The notes: generated from the sequence alone by a model not told the origin. DNA of 7,262 nucleotides from Verrucomicrobiia bacterium (GCA_025061935.1 JANWZY010000154.1:1-7262); one strand, 5' to 3'; counted from the first letter of the stretch, positions 1 through 6,792 are shown. Numbers and translations: made by a program.

Positions 1-824
1 AGAACTCGAGGCCGATGCGTCCGTCCGGACTCGAAACGCGCACAGGCGTGGACGGTGCTGGTGCAGTCGCGCAGGAGCAAATGCATGCGAGGGAAAGCCC
101 CATCAAACCTAACAGGAGTGTTGTGCAGCGAAGGTCAATCGCGCAAGCGGGTACGTGCTTAGCGTGTTGCATACGCGGCCAGACTAGTGGGGTGTGGCAT
201 CGCCCGTCAAGCAGGTGTGGAAGGCGCTTGGGATGGCTGTTCTGCGGCGGTCTCATAGGCGTCAGGCTTCACCCCTCTGGTCGGGCAAGGTTGGCACCCG
301 CATGTCCGCTTCAGCGGGTTGGCGAGCGGAGCAATACGCGGTTGGGCTGTAGGGAGCGTGTTCACGCGCGGTGGCTGGGTGGAGTTGCATGTTGTTCCGG
401 CCCAGTCGTCCGTAGCTGTGGTTGTGGAGCGCGCCTGGGATCGTATCGCTTTCCTGTTTTTCTGCGCTATGCCAAGCACAGATACGGGCGGGATTTTGTG
501 GTGGTTTAGGGTCGCCTGGAGTTGAGTGGTTCGAGAACGACGTGCAAGAAGCGCTGCGCATTCGTTGCTGCGAATGAAACAAAGACGCCAGGATTTGTTC
601 AGCATTAGTCGGGCATCGGGATCGGATCGAGGTGCACGCGGGAATGCGCTTTTTCGACTCTGGCACGGCGCGCGGCCAGGCCATTGGTTGGCTGTGGTGT
701 GCATGCATGTAGCCGCAGGTTCGAGTAACTTGGAGAATTTGCGGCCGGGTGCCGGGTCATTCGGGGCGCAGTCGGTCCGCACGTTGATTTTTTGGTGGGT
801 GCTGTGTCCGGGCGGGGTTAGAAA
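1..824. other. Region without a supportable gene
   Basis: I see no convincing gene here. Open frames exist on both strands (15-509 and 526-891 on +, 207-845 on -). Their translations are rich in Arg, Cys, Ser, Pro and Trp, have no recognisable domain or motif, and overlap each other in opposite senses, as chance frames in GC-rich DNA do. A frame open from the left edge to a TAA at 110-112 could be the tail of an upstream gene, but its 36 codons match nothing I recognise. The + strand is noticeably G/T-rich towards the thuA-like gene. A small dyad lies at 559-576 (CATTCG, 6-nt loop, CGAATG). No tRNA or known structured RNA was recognised. The region probably contains the promoter of the downstream operon, but I could not pick out convincing -35/-10 boxes. 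Confidence 0.5.
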
Positions 825-887
825 ATGGTTTTCGTTGTGGGCCAAGTCGGGTATCGTGAGCCGTGCCCGGAAATGTGTGCAAAAGCG

Positions 888-1817
888 ATGAAGCCGTTAT
901 CGAACAGGATAGTTGGTGGCTTGCTTGGTTGCGTTGCTGTGGCGGGGTGCGTTGGTACAGAGGCTGTGCACGGAGCTGAGATGAAGCCTGTTGAGCCTAA
1001 GCGGGTATTGGTTGTTAGCGTGGCTGCTGGGTTTAGGCATTCGGCCATTCCTGTGGGCGAGCGGGTCATAGCCGAGCTGGCACGGCGCAGCGGCGCGTTC
1101 ACTGTCGAGTTTATCCGCGCACCCGAGTCTGTAGGTGCGCAGGGTGGAGCGGGCGGCCCGAGTCAAGACTCGGATGGCGCAGCGGCGTTGAGGGCCGCGC
1201 TGGATAAGCTCCGACCTGAGAGCCTGAGGCGTTACGATGCGGTGATTTTTAACAACACGAGCGGCGAGCTGCCGTTGCCGGACAAGGATGGATTTTTACG
1301 CTGGATCGCAGATGGGGGTGGGTTTGTTGGGATTCATGCTGCTACCGACACTTTTCGCGGGCGCAAGCCACCTGACCCGTACATTCAAATGGTGGGGGCC
1401 GAATTCGCGTGGCACGGGCCGCAGGTCGAGGTCGAGATCATTAATCACGACCCGACGCATCCTGCGTGTCGGCATTTACCGAAGAGCTTCCGCGTGTACG
1501 AGGAGATTTACCTTTTCAACGGGTTCGAGCGTGACAAGGTGCAGTGTCTGCTGGGCATGGACAGGCATCCGAACACTAAGGAGCCTGGCTACTATCCGGT
1601 CGCATGGTGCAAGCAATACGGGCGCGGGCGCGTGTTTTACACATCGCTCGGGCACAGGGAGGATATTTGGGACCCGGCCTGGGAGCGTGGCGGGCGGAAG
1701 AACGACCCGGCCACAGCCGAGGCGTTCCAGAAACATTTACTAGGGGGGATATTGTGGGTGCTCGGACTTGAACCCGGGGGATCGGCAGGCAGTGGAACCG
1801 CTGGCGCAGCGCAGTAG
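888..1817 (+). CDS. Exported ThuA-like domain protein
   Basis: ThuA-like proteins have a class I glutamine-amidotransferase-like fold and often lie in sugar-utilisation loci; in rhizobia ThuA acts with ThuB in trehalose catabolism. From ATG 888 the protein is 309 aa. Residues 1-30 form an export signal with a good lipobox, VAGC at 18-21, which would make it a lipoprotein; a signal peptidase I site after VHGA (residue 30) is the alternative. The domain spans about residues 39-290, with GFRH (48-51) after the first beta strand, GGGFVGIHAATDTF (around 143-156), and a C-terminal block containing YPVAWCKQYGRGRVFYTSLG. All are typical of the family. In-frame ATGs at 825 and 873 are possible starts, but 888 puts a basic residue and then the hydrophobic stretch directly at the N-terminus. 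No clear ribosome binding site is visible. The next gene starts 19 nt downstream. The family call is secure; the substrate is unknown. Confidence 0.9.
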   Translation: MKPLSNRIVGGLLGCVAVAGCVGTEAVHGAEMKPVEPKRVLVVSVAAGFRHSAIPVGERVIAELARRSGAFTVEFIRAPESVGAQGGAGGPSQDSDGAAALRAALDKLRPESLRRYDAVIFNNTSGELPLPDKDGFLRWIADGGGFVGIHAATDTFRGRKPPDPYIQMVGAEFAWHGPQVEVEIINHDPTHPACRHLPKSFRVYEEIYLFNGFERDKVQCLLGMDRHPNTKEPGYYPVAWCKQYGRGRVFYTSLGHREDIWDPAWERGGRKNDPATAEAFQKHLLGGILWVLGLEPGGSAGSGTAGAAQ

Positions 1818-1824
1818 ACCGGTG

Positions 1825-1830
1825 GTGGAG
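1825..1830 (+). promoter_or_regulatory. Shine-Dalgarno that supports start 1837
   Basis: GTGGAG ends 6 nt before ATG 1837, giving a GGAG core at proper spacing. It favours 1837 over the in-frame ATG 1879, which has only GGGCTGG upstream. Most other genes of the window lack such a clear site. Confidence 0.5.
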
Positions 1831-1836
1831 TGAAAC

Positions 1837-3255
1837 ATGCATGTTTGCCTACGACCACGCAAACGTAATGGGCTGGCGATGAAGGTCGAACACTCCGCGC
1901 AGCCTGGATTCAACCGCCGGAATTTCATCGGTGCAAGCTCGGTAGCGGCTGCTTACGCACTGCTAGGCGGGATCGAGCTTGTCCCGGGACAGGAACCTGA
2001 AAAGCCGGCGGATGAGAAGCCTGCCGTGCCGAAGGTCAAATGTGGTGTCATTGGTTTGGGTAGCTGGGGCCGCGAGCTTGTTGCCACTTTGCAGCGGGTG
2101 CCGCAGGCTGAGTTGGTCGCCATTTGCGATACCTACGCTGCGGCGCTGCGCCGGGCTTCAAGACTGGCCCCTGGCGCTACTGCAATCCAAAATTACAGGG
2201 AGCTACTTGCTGCGCCCGAGCTTGACGCTGTGTTGGTAGCTACTCCCACGCACCTGCACAAAGAGATTGTGCTGGCTGCGCTGGAGGCGGGCAAACATGT
2301 GTATTGCGAAGCGCCGCTTGCGCATACGGTCGAGGACGCGCGCGAGATCGCGCGGGCGGCGCGCGCCGCCTATAAGCAAATCTTTCAGGCGGGTTTGCAG
2401 TACCGTTCGGACAACCAGCGTCTGTACGTGCAGCGGAACATCCGTTCTGGTGAGCTTGGCAGCTTTGTGATGGTGCGTGCGCAATGGCACAAGAAACAGA
2501 GCTGGCGCGCGGCGTCGCCCAACCCTGAGCGCGAGAAAGAGTTAAACTGGCGGCTCGACAAGGCGGTTTCGCCCGGCTTGGTGGGCGAGATCGGGATTCA
2601 CCAGCTTGACCAGGTCTGTTGGTTCTTGAACCGGCTGCCCCTGCGCGTACACGGGTACGGGGCGATCGCCGCTTGGGCCGACGGCAGGGAGGTGGCTGAT
2701 ACGGTCCAGCTCGTGGTTGAGTTTCCCGGTCAGGTTCGGCTGCTTTACGACGCTACACTTGGCAGCTCGTTCGATGCCGAGCAGGAGGTCTATTTCGGTA
2801 CCAACGCGACCGTGGTGATGCGGGGTAGCCGCGCGTGGCTGTTCAAGGAGCCTGACTCCCCGTTGGCTGGTTGGGAAGTGTACGCAAAGAAAGAGTTGTT
2901 TGTGCCGAGCAGCGAGACCGGCATAGTGATAGCGGCCGACTCGAGCAAACAGCTTTTACACGTGGCTCCGGGACAGCAGCCGATTACGCCCGAAAAGACG
3001 CCATTGCATCAGGCGCTGGAGGCGTTCGTTGGGAATTGCGCTGAGTTCAGGGCTGAGGTTCATGACTTTACCGAGGCGTATGGGCAGACCGACCGCGCCA
3101 CGTTCGAGCAACACATGGCTGCCAACTTCAAGGCGCGGCCTGCTGCAGGCTACAGAGAGGGTTTCATTGCCACATTAATCGCGCTGAAGGCGAACGAGGC
3201 TGTGGTGACCGGCCAGCCAGTGGAGTTGAGGCCAGAGTGGTTTGAATTGGGCTAG
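1837..3255 (+). CDS. Tat-exported Gfo/Idh/MocA-family oxidoreductase
   Basis: This is a predicted NAD(P)-dependent sugar or inositol-type dehydrogenase of 472 aa. A twin-arginine signal (NRRNFIG at 26-32, then a hydrophobic stretch to about 45) predicts export of the folded, cofactor-loaded protein. The Rossmann domain starts near residue 66 with GVIGLGSWG; the G-x-G-x-x-G glycines are 73, 75 and 78. ATPTHLH (135-141) and GKHVYCEAPLAH (152-163) follow. The usual EKP motif reads E158-A159-P160, so the conserved lysine is absent. The C-terminal domain contains GEIGIHQLDQVCWFLN (250-265), with His255 at the usual catalytic histidine position. The long form with a Tat signal is common in Verrucomicrobiota and Planctomycetota. 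A good Shine-Dalgarno supports ATG 1837; ATG 1879 would give a shorter n-region and is possible. It follows the ThuA-like gene by 19 nt, a frequent pairing in sugar-related loci. Substrate unknown; with the lysine missing, its activity is uncertain. Confidence 0.92.
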   Translation: MHVCLRPRKRNGLAMKVEHSAQPGFNRRNFIGASSVAAAYALLGGIELVPGQEPEKPADEKPAVPKVKCGVIGLGSWGRELVATLQRVPQAELVAICDTYAAALRRASRLAPGATAIQNYRELLAAPELDAVLVATPTHLHKEIVLAALEAGKHVYCEAPLAHTVEDAREIARAARAAYKQIFQAGLQYRSDNQRLYVQRNIRSGELGSFVMVRAQWHKKQSWRAASPNPEREKELNWRLDKAVSPGLVGEIGIHQLDQVCWFLNRLPLRVHGYGAIAAWADGREVADTVQLVVEFPGQVRLLYDATLGSSFDAEQEVYFGTNATVVMRGSRAWLFKEPDSPLAGWEVYAKKELFVPSSETGIVIAADSSKQLLHVAPGQQPITPEKTPLHQALEAFVGNCAEFRAEVHDFTEAYGQTDRATFEQHMAANFKARPAAGYREGFIATLIALKANEAVVTGQPVELRPEWFELG

Positions 3256-3286
3256 CGTTCGAAACGTCAAACGGAACGGGAGAGCT

Positions 3287-3991
3287 ATGCGTACCAACGC
3301 ACATGGATGGCCGTGCACGCTTACATGGTCTGAGGCCGTTGCGCTCGCAGTATGGCTGGTGATGGTCCCCGCGCCAGTACTGGCGCAGGACTCAGCGGTC
3401 AAGCTTGTCCGGTACAATTCGCAGCCGGGCAGCCTAGTCCAGATAGACGGCACCTCGAACATTCACGATTGGACTGTCAAGGGTGGCGTGATCAGAGGTT
3501 TTATTGAAGCCGATGAAGATTTCCCTGCATCCGTTGCGGCGCCTGGTGCGCGCGCGCCGCGGGTCGAGGTGACCATTCCTGTCCGCACGCTCAAAAGCCA
3601 GGTGGCAGTAGGTGCTAAGAAGATGGACGAGGTGATGCAGGAGCACATGAAAATGGCGCAGTGGCCGAACATCGAGTATCGGCTGATCGAGCTTGTGCCG
3701 AAAGCGGTTAGCCCCGGCGCGGGCACGGCGTTTCAGTTCGATGCGGTAGGCGCGTTGACCGTCGCAGGCGTTACGCGAACCAACCGGATGCCGGTCACAA
3801 TCGAGCGGCTGGATCAGACCAGGCTGAAGGTGACCGGTACAACCAATCTTAAGATGACCGAGTTCGGGATCACGCCGCCGTCACCGACGCTTTCGCTAGG
3901 ATTGATTCGCACCGGCGACGACGTAACAGTGCGCGTCGAATGGATAGTCGCGCGCGCGCAGGGGCAGGAATCTGGCGCACCGGCTAACTGA
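3287..3991 (+). CDS. Exported YceI-family protein
   Basis: YceI-family proteins are periplasmic lipocalin-like beta-barrels; characterised members bind polyisoprenoid chains. From ATG 3287 the protein is 234 aa. Residues 1-33 form a Sec signal peptide with a hydrophobic core (17-32) and a cleavage site at VLA-QD. The barrel follows with family features in order: GTSNIHDWTVKG near the N-terminus, MKMAQWPNIEYRL in the middle, GALTVAGVTRTNRMPVTI, and a C-terminal MTEFGITPPSPTLSLGLIRT leading into GDDVTVRVEW. A GGGAG Shine-Dalgarno (3278-3282) lies 4 nt before this ATG, which fixes the start against the longer frame from TTG 3242 overlapping the previous gene. The gap to the preceding gene is 31 nt. 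The next gene, 85 nt downstream, makes polyprenyl diphosphate, a plausible source of its ligand. The family call is firm; the ligand is inferred. Confidence 0.9.
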   Translation: MRTNAHGWPCTLTWSEAVALAVWLVMVPAPVLAQDSAVKLVRYNSQPGSLVQIDGTSNIHDWTVKGGVIRGFIEADEDFPASVAAPGARAPRVEVTIPVRTLKSQVAVGAKKMDEVMQEHMKMAQWPNIEYRLIELVPKAVSPGAGTAFQFDAVGALTVAGVTRTNRMPVTIERLDQTRLKVTGTTNLKMTEFGITPPSPTLSLGLIRTGDDVTVRVEWIVARAQGQESGAPAN

Positions 3992-4039
3992 GCTGTTCGC
4001 GCCTGCACGCATGCACGGGTGCGAGTTTTGTGCACCGGT

Positions 4040-4068
4040 TTGACTTTGGTTGTACGGCTCGATAGACT
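4040..4068 (+). promoter_or_regulatory. Candidate promoter for the polyprenyl synthase gene
   Basis: TTGACT (4040-4045) and TAGACT (4063-4068) are separated by 17 nt and resemble sigma-70 type -35 and -10 boxes (5/6 and 4/6 matches). Transcription would begin near 4075-4077, almost at ATG 4077, which has no Shine-Dalgarno. The transcript could therefore be leaderless. A chance match is quite possible. Confidence 0.3.
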
Positions 4069-4076
4069 TTTTCTGC

Positions 4077-5123
4077 ATGCTAGCGGCTGGAACCAAGGTG
4101 GCGGGCGCAGCCGCCACCGGGACGCATGATTCTGCACGCGGCTGGAAGCGTGTCACTGGGCCAGTCGAGCAGTTTCTCGCAGGTGTGACAGCGCGGCTCG
4201 CTGAAGAGGTTCGCGAGTTCGATTCCGGCTTAGCCGCCTACGCCGAATATGCGCTCACGGGCCAGGGCAAACAACTCCGGCCGGCGTTGCTGGGCTTAAG
4301 CGCGCAAGCCACAGGCGGATTGAACGAATCCCATGTCACGGCTGCTGTAATTGTCGAAATGGTGCACCTGGCGACCTTGGTGCACGACGATGTGATGGAC
4401 GAAGCCGAGATACGGCGCGGCCGGCTCACCTTTGCCGCGAATTGGGGCAATGAAACCGCAGTGCTGTTCGGCGATTGCCTGTTCGCGCAAGCGCTGCAAC
4501 TTGCGGCGAGTTACCCGACGCCAGATGTGTGCCGCGCAGTGGCAGCGGCAACGAAACGGGTGTGTTCAGGTGAGATTTTGCAGAACCATCAGCGGAACAG
4601 CTTCGACCTGCCGCAGGACGAGTACCTGCGTGTGCTCGAGATGAAGACTGGCGAACTGTTCGCGCTGGCGTGCGAGCTTGGGGCGTTTTTGAACGGTGCG
4701 CCTGCCACAGCGCAATCGGCGCTGCGCAAGTTCGGGCTTGCACTCGGCACGGCCTACCAGCTTTACGACGATTGCCTGGACGTGTTCGGCACCGAGGCCG
4801 AAGCCGGCAAATCGCTCGGCACGGACTTGGTCAAGGGCAAGCCGACGCTGCCGGTGCTGCTTTTCTGGGAGCACGCCACAGCGGCACAGCGTCAGGAACT
4901 GCGCGAATTATTGGCGCACTGGGCGCCGGGCACGTTTAATCGTCTCCAAGCAATGCTTTCGACGCCGCAGACGCTGCGACGTGCGGCGCTATTGGTCGAG
5001 AAACATTTGCGTGCTGCGTGCGACGCGTTGAGCGGATTGGGCGCGGGCAAGCAGGGGCTGATCGAGCTGGCCGATTACCTCCGGTGCCAAGCCAGGACGC
5101 TTTGCGCGCGCGCGGCTGCTTGA
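4077..5123 (+). CDS. Long-chain trans-polyprenyl diphosphate synthase
   Basis: It condenses isopentenyl diphosphate onto allylic diphosphates to make polyprenyl diphosphate, typically for the quinone side chain, in the cytoplasm. The protein is 348 aa, slightly longer than usual because of about 25 extra N-terminal residues. Seen in order: GKQLRP (64-69); the first aspartate-rich motif DDVMD (104-108) followed by IRRG; K190-T191; the second aspartate-rich motif YDDCLD (231-235 for DDCLD); and GKSLGTDLVKGKPTLP (244-259), all catalytic or substrate-binding signatures. The residue five before the first Asp is Ala, where short-chain enzymes have Phe or Tyr, so a long product (about C35-C45, as in IspB or HepT types) is likely. 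ATG 4077 is the first in-frame ATG; a TTG at 4050 is less likely. It lies 85 nt after the YceI gene and 10 nt before the sigma factor gene. Exact chain length is not predictable. Confidence 0.95.
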   Translation: MLAAGTKVAGAAATGTHDSARGWKRVTGPVEQFLAGVTARLAEEVREFDSGLAAYAEYALTGQGKQLRPALLGLSAQATGGLNESHVTAAVIVEMVHLATLVHDDVMDEAEIRRGRLTFAANWGNETAVLFGDCLFAQALQLAASYPTPDVCRAVAAATKRVCSGEILQNHQRNSFDLPQDEYLRVLEMKTGELFALACELGAFLNGAPATAQSALRKFGLALGTAYQLYDDCLDVFGTEAEAGKSLGTDLVKGKPTLPVLLFWEHATAAQRQELRELLAHWAPGTFNRLQAMLSTPQTLRRAALLVEKHLRAACDALSGLGAGKQGLIELADYLRCQARTLCARAAA

Positions 5124-5133
5124 GCACGCAGCT

Positions 5134-5778
5134 ATGCCGAACCGCGCTCCAAACCATCCCGCCGCAAACGCAGTCAACAAAGATGTTGGCGCGCCCGAGC
5201 CTGAGCAGGCAATTGACGATCTTGTCCTGGTCAGGCGCGCGCAGGCCGGCGAGCTTGAAGCTTTCGAGGAATTAGTCCGCAGGTACCAGGAGCGCATCTA
5301 CGCGACCATTTACCATATGACGGCTAATCACGAGGACGCCTGCGACCTTGCGCAGGAAACGTTCATCAAAGCATATGATGCGCTCCGCACGTTCAAGGGC
5401 GAATCGAGCTTTTTTACCTGGCTCTACCGCATTGCCGTAAACAAGACCATCAACTTCCTCAAGCAGCACCGGGGCCGCATCCAGATGAGCCTGAACGACT
5501 TAGACTTCAATGCCGAGCACGATCCGGAGATCGTGGCGCTGATCTCGGAAAAGACACCGCGGCGCGAGGTCAATCTGGTGGAGCTGCAACAAAGATTGAA
5601 CGAGGCTCTCCAAAAGCTGTCTGAAAACCATAGATTGGTGGTGATCCTGCACGATGTGCAAGGGTTGCCGCACGAAGAGATTGCGCGGATCATGGATTGC
5701 AACGTTGGCACAGTGCGTTCGCGCCTGTTCTATGCGCGGCAGCAGCTCCAGGCGTTGCTCTCGGATTACTTAAAGTGA
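5134..5778 (+). CDS. ECF sigma-70 family sigma factor (RpoE-like)
   Basis: This is an alternative sigma factor of 214 aa that directs RNA polymerase to a specific promoter set. After a Pro/Asn-rich N-terminus of about 27 residues, sigma region 2 (about 41-112) shows AFEELVRRYQERIYATIYHM, then DACDLAQETFIKAYDALRTF and SSFFTWLYRIAVNKTINFLK, including the -10 recognition and core-binding segments. A charged linker (about 113-150) leads to region 4 (about 155-212), with LSENHRLVVILHDVQGLPHEEIARIM and the helix-turn-helix segment CNVGTVRSRLFYARQQL. Region 3 is absent, as in ECF factors. It starts 10 nt after the polyprenyl synthase stop, so co-transcription is likely. Its TGA overlaps a GTG that is one possible start of the next gene, suggesting translational coupling with a regulator. 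Which ECF group it belongs to, and its regulon, cannot be told from the sequence. Confidence 0.95.
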   Translation: MPNRAPNHPAANAVNKDVGAPEPEQAIDDLVLVRRAQAGELEAFEELVRRYQERIYATIYHMTANHEDACDLAQETFIKAYDALRTFKGESSFFTWLYRIAVNKTINFLKQHRGRIQMSLNDLDFNAEHDPEIVALISEKTPRREVNLVELQQRLNEALQKLSENHRLVVILHDVQGLPHEEIARIMDCNVGTVRSRLFYARQQLQALLSDYLK

Positions 5779-5783
5779 CCGCT

Positions 5784-6248
5784 ATGGCGACGGGACCGGA
5801 CAACTTCGATCAACTGCGACGGCTGCTCGCTTTGAAAAAGTATGAGTGCCCGCCGCCCGGGTTTTTTCACAGGTTCACGCGCGAGGTCATGAGCAAGCTT
5901 ACCGCGGCGCGGGCGGTTGCCGAGTCTGTCGAGGATCGCACATGGATAGTCCGGCTGTGGCGGTACTTGGAGTTGCGTCCGTGGCTTGCCGGTGCCGCAG
6001 GCGCAGCAGTGTGCGCACTTGTTGTCGGGTGGATCGTTTACACTCGGTTCGCCGAATGGACGCCGCCGAGCTCGCCTCTGATTACGCATCGTGTGCCGGC
6101 GCAACCGGCCGACCCGATGGAGCTTGTGCATGGGGAAAGGCCGGCCACACCAGTGATTGCCACTAGCACGAATCCTTTGCCGCCGGGACTGTTCGACCCG
6201 TTCGGACTGAAAATCGAGCGGGTTAACCTGTCTGTCTCGAACAGGTAG
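5784..6248 (+). CDS. Single-TM protein, candidate anti-sigma factor
   Basis: The protein is 154 aa from ATG 5784. A GTG at 5775, overlapping the sigma factor stop as GTGA, would add three residues. Residues 1-62 are charged and probably cytoplasmic, with the run LRRLLALKKYECPPPGFFHR (11-30) and a helical FTREVMSKL. One transmembrane helix follows (about 66-86), then a Pro/Thr-rich external tail of about 65 residues. Position directly behind an ECF sigma gene, an N-in single-pass topology and small size all suggest an anti-sigma factor that holds the sigma factor at the membrane. The zinc anti-sigma HxxxCxxC motif is missing; Cys22 and Cys77 are the only cysteines. As I recall, 'ALK-x-x-E-x-PPPG-F/Y-F' N-termini are common in small proteins after sigma genes in Verrucomicrobiota, but I know of no assigned function. 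Function is inferred from context. Confidence 0.8.
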   Translation: MATGPDNFDQLRRLLALKKYECPPPGFFHRFTREVMSKLTAARAVAESVEDRTWIVRLWRYLELRPWLAGAAGAAVCALVVGWIVYTRFAEWTPPSSPLITHRVPAQPADPMELVHGERPATPVIATSTNPLPPGLFDPFGLKIERVNLSVSNR

Positions 6249-6250
6249 AA

Positions 6251-6496
6251 ATGACCGCGCCAACCCGGATTGGGCAGGCCGAGTCGGGGACTGTCACGCC
6301 AGGCACACTGTTCAGCCTCGCCCGGTCGGCAATGCTTGTTCATACGACTCCGTTGGCGGCCGGGTTCAGCCGGCTGATGAAGCACTGGCAGCGGCGGGCA
6401 GTTTCAGCAGCCTGGCTTGCGCGCGTAAAATCGTTGAAACGGTCTAGTTTGGGCAGTCCGGGAAAATACAACCGGGCTGAAGCCTGGTGTGAATGA
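6251..6496 (+). CDS. Small hypothetical ORF, doubtful
   Basis: This 81-codon frame begins 2 nt after the stop of the candidate anti-sigma gene and ends at TGA 6494-6496. In its favour are the operon-like spacing and third codon positions mostly G or C in the first 50 codons. The product would be basic, with several Trp and Arg residues, no signal peptide, no clear membrane segment and no recognisable domain. Against it, the last codons run through a hairpin of repeat-like character (6471-6488), codon use weakens toward the end, and nothing is conserved to my knowledge. It may equally be the start of the repeat-bearing intergenic region. Confidence 0.25.
   Translation: MTAPTRIGQAESGTVTPGTLFSLARSAMLVHTTPLAAGFSRLMKHWQRRAVSAAWLARVKSLKRSSLGSPGKYNRAEAWCE
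6471..6488 (+). repeat. Hairpin ACCGGGCT-GA-AGCCTGGT
   Basis: Two 8-nt arms pair with one G-T wobble across a 2-nt centre. No T run follows, so a rho-independent terminator is unlikely. The GGCTGAAGCC core resembles extragenic palindromic elements, and its GGCTGAA also occurs at the end of the 43-bp repeats farther right. Confidence 0.45.
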
Positions 6497-6591
6497 AAAG
6501 TTCCACTCACCACGGCAAGTGCCATTGTGCAGTCCGTGAACGGCCACCTATCGCGGTGCGAACCAGGTTGTGTGCCAAACCGCCGCCAGGC

Positions 6592-6634
6592 GCGCCCGAC
6601 AAAAGCCTGTTTGTAGTACAGCCTTTAGGCTGAA
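6592..6634 (+). repeat. 43-bp direct repeat, copy 1
   Basis: It begins GCGCCCGACAAAAGCCTG and ends CAGCCTTTAGGCTGAA. It matches copy 2 at 42 of 43 positions; the one difference is A versus G at 6618, in GTAGTAC versus GTAGTGC. The 3' end forms a hairpin (CAGCC-TTTA-GGCTG), and an earlier AGCCT in the repeat could pair with the same AGGCT arm. It looks like a short interspersed palindromic element of the genome. Confidence 0.85.
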
Positions 6635-6702
6635 TGGTTTTGTGGGCCATGATTTGTGGTTTCGGCGGCGTTGGGCCCTTCGACATCCGCGCGCTGCAAC
6701 AT

Positions 6703-6745
6703 GCGCCCGACAAAAGCCTGTTTGTAGTGCAGCCTTTAGGCTGAA
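6703..6745 (+). repeat. 43-bp direct repeat, copy 2
   Basis: This is the second copy in the same orientation, starting 111 nt after the first. Flanking bases differ on both sides beyond the repeat, so the unit boundaries are fairly clear. The 68 nt between the copies is not repeated. No gene or transposase is associated with it. Confidence 0.85.
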
Positions 6746-6792
6746 CGCACGTTTCCTTGGGCTTGCACGGCCTGCGTGCATTTCCCAGTGCA

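Noticed and set aside
15..509. 164-codon plus-strand ORF near the left edge
   Set aside because: Arg/Cys/Gly-rich translation without recognisable motifs and no ribosome binding site.
529..545. tRNA-like GGTTCGAG T-loop
   Set aside because: No matching acceptor stem, anticodon arm or D arm could be placed around it.
207..845. 212-codon minus-strand ORF
   Set aside because: Its translation is Pro/Thr/Ser/Arg/Cys-rich with no domain, overlaps other chance frames, and has no coding-like pattern. It looks like a by-product of high GC.
825..887. N-terminal extension of the ThuA-like gene from ATG 825
   Set aside because: The extra 21 residues would sit ahead of the signal sequence with no export-like character; ATG 888 gives a standard signal.
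526..891. 121-codon plus-strand ORF ahead of the ThuA-like gene
   Set aside because: It overlaps the start of the ThuA-like gene in another frame and has no family resemblance.
6471..6488. Rho-independent terminator of the operon
   Set aside because: The stem is present but is followed by GTGAATGAAAAG, not a T run.
6592..6745. CRISPR array
   Set aside because: Only two repeats, a single 68-nt interval, a repeat longer than usual, and no cas genes nearby.
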